DNA from: Cephalotrichum gorgonifer
Taxonomy: Eukaryota; Ascomycota; Sordariomycetes; Microascales; Microascaceae
Direction: 5' to 3'
DNA: 64,000 nucleotides
Assembly (NCBI GenBank): GCA_900312665.1
Contig: ONZQ02000003.1
Location: 1,096,986 to 1,160,985, forward strand
Within the stretch, counting starts at the first letter, position 1. Each line of letters opens with the position of its first letter. The position numbers were made by a program, and so were the translations under genes. The notes under the pieces are model-generated. The model saw only the letters and a list, made by a program, of their open reading frames with translations. It was not told the DNA's origin and made no database searches. Below, one piece after another: positions 55,701 through 64,000 of the stretch.

Positions 55701-58700
55701 CCATGTTGCCCGGACTGCTTGAGACAAGTCAAGAGGTCGTGTTGAACATCCGTGTTATCCGGGTCCTCGGAGAGACGTATTTCGTACCACGTCTGTGCTG
55801 CCGTCCACCTGCCGGCTTTACGGTGGCCCAAGACCTGCTGGTCAATATCGAGCACTTGCATATGCGCTGCTAGCCCCTCTAGCCCGTCAGGCTCGTCGAT
55901 GTGGGCATAGATATCTTGCAGCCGCTTCCTTGTCTTAGCCTGCTCCTCGGCTGGAGACTCGACCTCACGGATATGAAGCTCCAGATGGAAGAGGGCACGG
56001 GAGTACTGATCGCAGTCTAGGGCACGTTGGGCAATCATGTGCGAGGGTGTTCGGTCTAGGACATCATGGACTCTCTCGATGACTGCTTCATCCCTGGGCG
56101 CGTTCTTGCTTCTCGCCTTCCGGGCGTGGACCCATCGCATGAGATAGTCAAGAGTTCGGAAGAGGGCCTAAAGAGGTTAAACATTAGTAATTATGGGGCC
56201 GTGTACACGGCAGAGAACACATACCTCGTAAAAGCACTTCATCTCTTGCCGTTCCCCTTGTGACGCCGTGGCAGGTAGCTCGTAATGGAGGATCGAGGTC
56301 AATTCCTTGATTACGTTCTCACGAAGCTCCGGTGGCGTTTGCTCGCTAATAATCAGGTGCGAGACAACGTATGGTAGAAGAAACTCGGGGACGGAAGGAT
56401 CTTTCAGTCTGGTTACTCGAGCGAGAGGCTCAAAGACAAGGGAGGCATTGGCATTCTGCGGATGCCGTAGCAGGTCGGTAACGAACAGAGACAGCCACGC
56501 GGCGTATGGCTTCCCGGGGCTAAAGATAGGGTACTTGGCAGACCCCGATGCCAGAGGTGCCAGCATGTATCTGGACGAGATGAAAGGAGATAGGACCTCT
56601 TGCACCGACACTGGAAGGCCTTTCCATTTCCTGTAAAGATCACCGCCACCACTCCTGGGTCCCAAGTCTTGGTTCAGAACCGCCGCTCTGATATCACATC
56701 TCTCCAAGAGTTCTTGCATCGCAAAGGACAGATAGCCCTGTCTACGAGTATCGGTGGCGGTGAGGAAGGACTTGACAAGAACTTCGCTCAGCACGAAGAA
56801 CCCGAAATTCCGGCGGTCGTCGTCGTGTTCGAAGTTGTCAAGAACGACAATTGACTTTTGCTCGCGCGTAGCTTCGACACGGTTCGGATCTATACAGCCG
56901 GTGAGGCCGATGCATTCCGTACACAGTCGAGCAACATCCAGGTCAATGCCGTTATGCCGGGAAGCACAGTCTAGGAGAGACCGGAGTAGGGTTGCAAGAA
57001 CAGGATCGGGGTTCTCGCTGATAGCTGATGTTTGTAGGTACCCCTGATTGACCTTCAAGTATTCCACTAACTCCTCAAGTGCCAACATTGCGACACCCGA
57101 GTGTTCGTGGGATATCCGGCCAGCGAATACGCCAAAGGCGTCACTGGTCTCTCGAGGTTTCCGAAACGGAGCCACCAACTTCTCGAGCTCCTCGAGGCCA
57201 GGCGCTTTCCCCATGAGTGGGATCCTGTCGCATTCGGCATCTAGCACGGCGGCGTGCTTCTCGGTCAAGTACCGCACTAGCGTATCCATGCGCTGCCGTG
57301 TGGCTTCGTTCGAGACGGGCCAGTAATGCATGATGATGAAGAACGTGGTATCAAGCAGGACCTCGACATCCTCATCATCTAGATTGCTAAGCATGGTGGT
57401 CCAGCAGGCAAACGCCTGCTCTCTTAGATCATACACGGAAATCGCGGCCAGCAAGGAGGCCGATATCTATAATGACACGTGTTAGCGTGGTCTCTCGATA
57501 GCGTCTGGCCAAGGGCTATTTAACTTACCTGTGGACGTGCTACACGAACATGCGACTTGCACACCCGTATCATCTCCTCCATTGCCTGGAGACAAAGTCT
57601 TTGATCCAAGACTGATGACCCCAAAACACCCACATTATTAATCACTTCCGTTATCCGGGCCATCAGCCCCAGGACATGGGAAGCCAGGAACCGGCCGATG
57701 ATGTTTCCTTTTTTGGGTCTAGATTCTCCTGGTATGCCGAGCAGCACCGCGAGCTGGGTCAAAGCGTTTCGAGCCTACGAACGAGTTAGCGGCCGATTCT
57801 TCCCACAATATTGCTGGTTCGTTCGTTTCAGGGTAGGGGCAATCTAAAGACTAACCGCCAGCTTCCGCGCGTCATTTCCTTCGGCTGCCAGCTTAAACAC
57901 CTCCAAGACAATCTGCGTGAGTTCGCTCCGAGCGAGCTGTGGGAACTCCATCGACGCAAAGTGTGATGATATTTCCGACAACTTGGCCATTGTAAAGGCG
58001 CCGACGTCCTCGACCGGCTGGATCAGGAGTAGGGCCAGGATCGGGCCGCAGTTGGTAGTGTCCACGATGGCCGAGTGTGCATTGCCATGCTTCCGAGCAC
58101 TCGCGATCCGCTCGACGACATTCTTCTTACCCTGGAGGATGAGCCATGGGAGGGCATACGACTGGACCTTCACCAGAAACTCGTTGACGGTAACCCCAAG
58201 CAGGTCGGCGACCAAACTAGTGATTCTGGGCTGGGTGATCACATCCTTGACCGCGAGATGCGCGAGCCCTCTCCAGAACGGTCCGAACAGCTCGGCCGTC
58301 GTCACACCTCGGGCAGCAGCGATGTTCGACAACTCCTGGAAAGCCAGCGCCGTAATGACGTCGTTTTCATTGCCGAGGTACTCAACCAATTTGAGAAGAA
58401 CGAGATTAAGCTCCTGGTCGGGGACCATTCTGTAGAGGATTAGCCACATTCTCAAAACGGTACAACGGGTTTTGCGGTTCACTTACCGGCCAAGTTGACC
58501 CCAGGCCATGATACACGTCTCCTGCAAATGAGACGGGGATGTATCCGACGTAGCCTTCAAAAAGGGAATCAGGTTTGCCATATTCTGCGACGTTGTGCCT
58601 ACGACGTCAATCACTCGGCATCGAGGAGCTTTGTTTGATATAAGACACGATTCAACATCCCTGAGGAATAACGGCAGAGTTCGTCTAGAGACAAGGGTTA

Positions 58701-60948
58701 GGACGGCAGTTCCAAAGGTCACGTTGCAAAACTACCAGAGGGTAGAAGTAAGACTCTACGTACCCGGCGGCGATCCGAAGTTCTCGAATCGAACTTTTAA
58801 GCGACCTAGCGCACCAGGAGGCTACGGGCGATGTTTGTATGTTCAAGAACTCTGGCTCAATCGAATGAAGCGCCAGTCTGCGGAGAGCCATCATACCCAC
58901 CACACGAGGCCGTCTGGATTGTTGGAAGGCAGGCAATTCGATAACACTTGCAAAGGCGGCGTATGCCTCCTCCTTGGCTTTTGGATTAGTGGTATCCGGA
59001 GGAACAAGGCCTTTTGTTTTGACACCAGAACAAAATGAGCACGACATTTTCGGCTGCGCACCACGCCCTGTCCGGTCGATTACGAGCGTGCCATCCGCTG
59101 CACAGGGAGCACGTCCAAGGAGGTCTACGATCTGACACATTTTGTCGTTGTCAACCCTTTCGAAACCGTTCCTAGAGGCAGGACGCATCAGACAAACTGT
59201 AAAAGAGAACAGTGCACAGCAACGTCAAGGTAGTAGAACAGGAGGGTAGCAGAGGCAGTACATACATGATAATTTCTCCAAAGCCTCCATCGGCACTAGA
59301 GCTGGGCTCTACGATCTGATATATCAGATCAGAAAGGACAGCAAGGCTCGACGGTGGACTAGGTGCAACCTTGATCCGCTTTGCAGCTGGCTCTTCCGGA
59401 GTCTCGTCAGGGGACTGATACTCCAGCTGCAGACTCTCAACATAACTGCGTAGCTTCGGATTTTGGAAGTGCTGGGGATGTGCGCTCGCATCAAAGGCTT
59501 GCGGGACCTCAGTAGACGAGGCCTCTTTAAGTAGTAGCGTAGCTCTCTATTACAAGTTGTCAGTGGCTGTGGGAAACCGCTTTATCTAGATCAATGCTAT
59601 AATCTTACCGAAAAATCCGTCCCAGCCCCCAACTCAGCAACTTGGTGAGCTAGGTACTCGCAGTGGCCGACTACATGCGCCGAGATAAGGCGGCCGATAG
59701 GTCGGTGCGAAATTGACACCTTGGTTAGGGTTATCATCGACTGGCATAAAGAGTGTCGGGAGGAGTCACTTGATTCCCCAGCCCCCAAGAGCTCGGCAGG
59801 CCGCGTAGCGAGTTCGGTAAGCAGAAAGGAGAGGACCATGCAGGCCTTTGTGTGAATGATAGAGCGAGTGGTACCATTGGTAATACTACGCGAGGCGATA
59901 GACAGGGCAATCCGTATGAGGGGAACGATGGCTACCGGTATCGGAGGGTCCCAGCGGATCTGGGCGTTGCAGAGTGCATGGAGGGAATCAAGAAGCCAGG
60001 GACCATGCTCGCTGAGACTCATCATCGGTGTGTCGCTATCAAGGGGCTCGGCGAGAATAGCGAGGAGGGTGGATGCTTGTCGCAGGGCCTGCGACGGGTT
60101 GTTCAATTTATAGGTCACACGACGCCGTAGGGAGGAAGTCGATCCGTCAGACTCAAGGTGCTTAAAGACCCTGTCCGAGGGGAGCTCGAGGCTGAGGGCG
60201 GATCCTTGTCTGCTGACGGTAACAAGGGAAGCCTGGAGCCTGTCGAGAATGTCTGTCACAGCCGGCTCAGCTTCGAATTCTACCATGGGAAAAGGGGACT
60301 ACGAGAAAGGGCGTTGGACCTAGACATACCGACGACGATCTCCCTCAAGTAATACAAGATGGCTGTCACCGAAGACCGCAACTGGACATGCCTTGAGCTG
60401 ACCTTGACTATGCACTGGCAAAGGTTCACCATGGGCTCGGAGAGCTCAGTGTACTGCGGATGGCCGAGGAGGCGAAGGATCTTGGGCAAGGCCCACGTCC
60501 AAAGGGGTTCACTACCGCGAGACAGAAACTGATCTGGATCGGCAGAACACACGAGAACGGGAGGGGTTTCGACGACGGCAAGTCTGAGGAAGTGTATGGC
60601 TTTGGACCCCTCGGCGCGGATGCGCTCCTTGTCCAGGAAGGGGTCATCCGGGCGAAGGGCATCGAGAACGGCACGGAAGTAGACATAGACAAGCATGTGG
60701 TTATGTCGGATCTTGTCTTCGGAGGTTTGGAGAAGGTCCGGATTATTCTTGATCTCTTCAATGATGGAGAACAAGCGTTTGAGTTCGCCATTTTCCGTGC
60801 TCCTAGTGGACTTGCTCGAGGTCGACGTGGATATGTTCTCGACTAGTTGCGCGGCGAGGGTCGAGGGTGGCGGCTGAGTCTCGCTGTTCGGCCTGGGGAC
60901 CTGGTTCGGGGCTGCTGCGTGCAGACGCCCATTGGATGCTGAGGCCAT
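52793..60948 (-). CDS. mec1: ATR/Mec1-type checkpoint kinase (UvsB/MUS-9)
   Basis: Eleven exons on the minus strand: 60948-60330, 60279-59609, 59546-59266, 59171-58764, 58684-58487, 58429-57856, 57774-57529, 57466-56225, 56167-55702, 55619-55136 and 55040-52793. They give 2478 residues, in the range of fungal ATR. The kinase responds to RPA-coated single-stranded DNA with its partner Lcd1/ATRIP and starts the DNA-damage and replication checkpoint in the nucleus. The N-terminal approximately 1500 residues are helical HEAT-like repeats, followed by a FAT region (around exons 8-11). The C-terminal kinase domain has VLGSLAKPRRI, YPLLIKPKDDLRTDQR (ATP-binding Lys), GLGDRHGENVL (catalytic Asp about 2318) and HVDFNCLFDKG (Asp about 2337). 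The FATC tail ends NLTAMYIGWCPFL. LPLFLRDVESCL and GQLGRMVPDQEL cross splice joins cleanly. For exon 4 only the CTCTAG acceptor keeps the frame, although a stronger TTTTACAG lies 25 bases upstream. Divergent from the PARP-type zinc-finger gene. Confidence 0.95.
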
Positions 60949-61597
60949 GATGGCAAGAGTGTCATCTCGGAGTAGGTGTCGTGTTGGGGTGGGTAGGAGA
61001 GAGGGAGGAGGGTGGATGGTAACGGGGGGCTATAACCGTCAATCTTTAGACCAAAGAAGAGGTCCGTCCCCCTTGTGACGGGCACTGATCTTTTGTGGTC
61101 GCGGGTGGCAGCTTTGGTGGGGTCGAAGTTTGTATTGTACTCGTATTGTTCGCATGGCTGGGCGTGTCCAAGAAACGCGAAAACACGTGATTTCGAGCAC
61201 TGGAATTTCTATACTCTTAGAGCTCCAAAAGCTCCCCACCCAGGCCGTTTGAGATTCATGGCGTGTCACCCGCGTCATTCCAAATACTCTCCGTTGATCA
61301 CTTTTCTATCAGTTCTACTCTATCTTGGAAGCTAAAGACACACTTGGGCTTTTTTCTCCCTTTTTAATCTCAAATTCCGAGCCACGGGCTTACGCCAAGA
61401 CTCAAGCACGGGAGGCGCTGTCTCGAACGGATTTCTGGAAGCTTGGAGAACTGCCACACCAGACCTCCCAGGTCATCTCCAACTGAGCTCATCCAACAAA
61501 CAAGCTCATCTCCAGCTCGTCGAGAAATCACGCTAACTAACTGGGCTTTATACCCCGGTTCATACCCTAAGATCCCAGGTCTTAACCTCGGCCGAAG
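60949..61597. promoter_or_regulatory. Divergent promoter region of the ATR-like and PARP-zinc-finger genes
   Basis: The two starts are 649 bp apart and point away from each other, so both core promoters lie here. I see no clear TATA box. A T-rich run at about 61350-61365 could mark the promoter of the plus-strand gene. Confidence 0.55.
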
Positions 61598-63297
61598 ATG
61601 CCTGAGTATCGAGTCGGTAAGTTACTCTAACCTATAGCGTTTACGTATTGCTTCATCTGTTTCATACTTCCTTCTACGCGTACTTGGCTTCTATTATCAC
61701 GTCTACCTATCATTTCGCTAGCCAAAGAAACCATGCTAACTTCCAAATTCAGAAATCGCATCCTCTGGGCGTGCCCTATGCCAGGACACCGTTTGCAAGA
61801 AGGAGGGTGTCAAGATTGCAAAGGGCGAGCTACGGTTTGGAACCTGGGCGACATTTAACGAAGAGCGGGGATCATGGAGATGGAAGCATTGGTATGTGTC
61901 GTATCCAAGTCCCGCTCTCGTGTGCCTGTATTGACTAACCGATTTTGAAGGGGATGTGTCTCGGGACTCCAAATGGAGGCGGCGCACGAGCTCTGTGATA
62001 GGGAGGGTGACGGAAACTTGTCATTTGATTTCCTCGACGGATACGATGAGCTTGAGTATGTCTGACCCGTGCCCAAACCCAAGTTCTGACCGTGTCCGTT
62101 TCTCGTCTCTAACCGGTATCAGTGACCACCCGGATGTCCAGAAAAAGATCCGCCGCTGCGTGGAGCAATCACATATTGACCCCGAGGATTTCAAAGGAGT
62201 ATGTTCGCCAATCCTAGTCTGGGCGATGGACGATGGTTCCTATCTTAAATACCAGACATGCGCAGTTTTGTACTCCGGATTCAGCACTAACAGTGTTACA
62301 ATAGGACCCTGAATTCAACGTGCCTGGCCAGCGAGGCATCCGAGCCCCTGCTCGTAGGGCCAAAAAGGCGGACGCCAACGCGTCAGATGATGAGGAGGCT
62401 CCGAAGCCCAAGGCCGCTGGCAAGAAAGGAAAGCGTGCTCGGAAGCAGGACCCTGACAGCGAGTCCGAGGATGCAAAGCCTGTGAAGAAGGCCAAAAAGT
62501 CGGTGAAGCCCAAGGCCGAGGTCAAGGGGGAGGATTCCGCCGACGACGTGAAACCGAGCAAGAAGACCAAGTCGTCGGCCAAAAGAGTCAAGGCCGAGAG
62601 CGAGGACAAGGATGAAGAGGACGTCAAGCCAGCCAAGAAGGCGAAGGTCGCCAAGAAGGTGAAGGCGGAGTCAGACGCTGAAGACGACGGAGCTCTGGCC
62701 GCAACGAAGACCAAGAAATCATCTAAGAAAGTCAAAGATGAGAGCGACGCGGAGAATGTCAAGCCGGCCAAGGGGGCAGCTTCCAAAGTCAAAGCTGAAC
62801 GCCAAGATTCCGAGGACGCCCAGCCCATGCCTAAGCCCAAGAAGCCGTCCAAGGTCAAAGTCAAAGCTGATGACGAGGAGGACATTAAGCCTTCGAAGGT
62901 CGCTCGCGGCCCCAAGGCCAAGAAAGCGAGTGCCAAGTATCGAAATATCAAGGACGAGAGCGATGAGGAAGATGGCGACGGAGGTTCGTCGGCGGTGAAG
63001 GGGGATGACAGCGACGATGTCAAGAATGAAGAGGAAGAGGACCAGAAGCCCGTGAAAACCGCCAAGCGGAAGGGGGCTAGAAAGGAGGCGCATAGCTCTG
63101 GCAGAGCCAAGCCCAGTAGGGACGTTCCCAAGACCGAGGATGCCACGGACGACGTGGAGGACGAGCTCGCACCGGAGGAGCCTGCTCCAGCCCCGAAGAA
63201 GGAGAAGAAGTCCCGTGGAGGCAAGGATGCGAAGCCTGTCAAGGCAGAGGCCGCCGCTGGTCGTAGGAGGAGCCAGCGTGTGTCGGCCCAGACCTAG
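61598..63297 (+). CDS. PARP-type zinc-finger protein with Lys-rich repeat tail
   Basis: Five exons, 61598-61616, 61753-61891, 61951-62055, 62123-62198 and 62305-63297, give 443 residues. The first approximately 110 residues form a zf-PARP domain: MPEYRVE, then ALCQDTVCKKEGVKIAKGEL with two Cys, RFGTWATF, and WRWKHWGCVSG giving the His and last Cys (a C-x4-C ... H-x2-C pattern). In PARP and DNA ligase III this finger recognises DNA breaks. Fungal single-finger proteins such as S. pombe Hpz1 have it without a PARP catalytic domain, and none is present here. The remaining approximately 330 residues are disordered, with about eight units built on D(V/A/I)KPxKK interspersed with Glu/Asp/Ser clusters, and a final AGRRRSQRVSAQT. 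A nuclear, DNA- or chromatin-binding role is inferred. The gene has four short introns and is divergent from the ATR-like kinase gene. Confidence 0.88.
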
Positions 63298-64000
63298 GGC
63301 ATTCACGACCTGACTTTAAAACTGGCTGTACGATAGGTGTTTCTTCGCCCGGTGCGGGTATGTTACGATGCCATGTTCTTCGTACATCATTATGCTGTTT
63401 AATATCACAAAATACAATTGATTCCGCAGTGTATATCTTGCATGCTTAGCCTCCCCCCAATATACAACCTTGAAGTTGATGCAGTTGCCCCAGGCTGCAC
63501 CGTCGTGGAACATCCTGATACTGGCGGGCCGTCGTACGTCTAACTTCCTGGTGCTTCTCGAGAAGCCGTATATGTATCCAAAGTCCCCTGACGGTCGGCC
63601 GATCGCATGTTCTTACCTACTACGGCTTCATAGCCCTTGAGTTCGCGCATTGACGTAGCATCTGTTGGGTGATGGTGCTGTCCTATGGCGTTGATGTTTA
63701 CACACAGCGCAGGTGTAAAATGCAATACTAAGATAGCAAGCGTTCTCATTATCTTCTCTCCACTAGGTCAGACAAATGATCGTCGTCGACAGGGTGGAGG
63801 ACTGGAGTTGAAAGACACACAATAGACTATAGCATATGAAAGTACATGGGTGAAAGTGTAAGTATACATGAAAGTATACATGATGAAAGTATACATTATA
63901 GCAGGAGCACAATGCGTGACATGAACATAAGCACAAAGCAAAACCAATAGAGGGAACTTTAAGGTGGGTTCCATTGTCATTAGGAGCTGCCTGGGGCCGG
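63298..64000. other. Right end, no supported gene
   Basis: This is downstream of the zinc-finger gene. It contains the GTATAC repeat at about 63836-63898 and no open frame with coding character. Confidence 0.5.
63836..63898. repeat. Imperfect repeat with GTATAC cores
   Basis: TGAAAGTA-like units recur, three of them containing AAGTATACAT, at spacings of about 13-15 bases. GTATAC is palindromic. The array is non-coding. Confidence 0.65.

Noticed and set aside
59171..59196. TTTTACAG as acceptor for exon 4 of the ATR-like gene
   Set aside because: It is the stronger-looking site, but it puts the exon out of frame with the preceding AT end; only the CTCTAG 25 bases later keeps the frame.
62214..63242. 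342-codon minus-strand open frame opposite the zinc-finger gene
   Set aside because: Ser/Leu/Phe-rich mirror of the Lys/Glu/Asp-rich tail; the plus-strand model has a domain and consistent splicing.

Overview
The window is nuclear DNA from a filamentous ascomycete, most likely a Sordariomycete. Genes are single transcription units on both strands, interrupted by short introns (mostly about 50-150 bp) with GT-AG ends. The proteins are fungal: a Tea1/TeaA polarity protein, KOG1/raptor, a UvsB/MUS-9-type ATR kinase, a CFEM-domain GPI protein and a GH6 cellulase. Conserved genes are rich in G/C at third codon positions. I saw no tRNA, rRNA or CRISPR array, and no intact transposon. A run of N (37697-38350) marks an assembly gap.

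Layout. 1-4.1 kb: no supported gene. 4.1-7.3 kb: a conserved fungal coiled-coil protein of unknown function, preceded by 1374 bp without a single plus-strand ATG. 8.2-12.0 kb: a divergent pair, SAICAR synthetase (ade1, minus) and the Vms1/ANKZF1 peptidyl-tRNA hydrolase (plus), with a TGACTCA site between them. 15.7-17.8 kb: GPI-anchored CFEM surface protein. 19.0-23.7 kb: Tea1/TeaA kelch-coiled-coil polarity protein (minus). 27.3-31.7 kb: KOG1/raptor of TORC1 (plus). 32.4-33.9 kb: a fungal protein of unknown function (minus). 35.2-37.4 kb: PTR2-type peptide transporter (minus), with a 16-nt micro-exon and a GC-AG intron. 37.4-43.8 kb: gap plus a long region with no supported gene. 43.8-45.3 kb: secreted GH6 cellulase with an odd Lys/Gly tail.

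45.7-52.4 kb is the least ordinary part. Two unrecognised genes point away from each other (an approximately 555-residue coiled-coil protein and a protein with a GIY-YIG-like segment plus a C-terminal Myb/SANT domain). They are separated and flanked by several different tandem repeats (13, 14, 42 and about 107 bp). Their codon use is AT-richer than that of their neighbours. It looks like an accessory island between two core genes.

52.8-63.3 kb: the ATR/Mec1 checkpoint kinase (minus, 11 exons, 2478 residues reconstructed) and a PARP-type zinc-finger protein (plus), transcribed divergently from a 649-bp intergenic region. Both are plausibly linked to DNA damage or chromatin.

Exon boundaries were worked out by hand from splice signals and reading phase. 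Every model given closes in frame, but none has been tested against RNA data.
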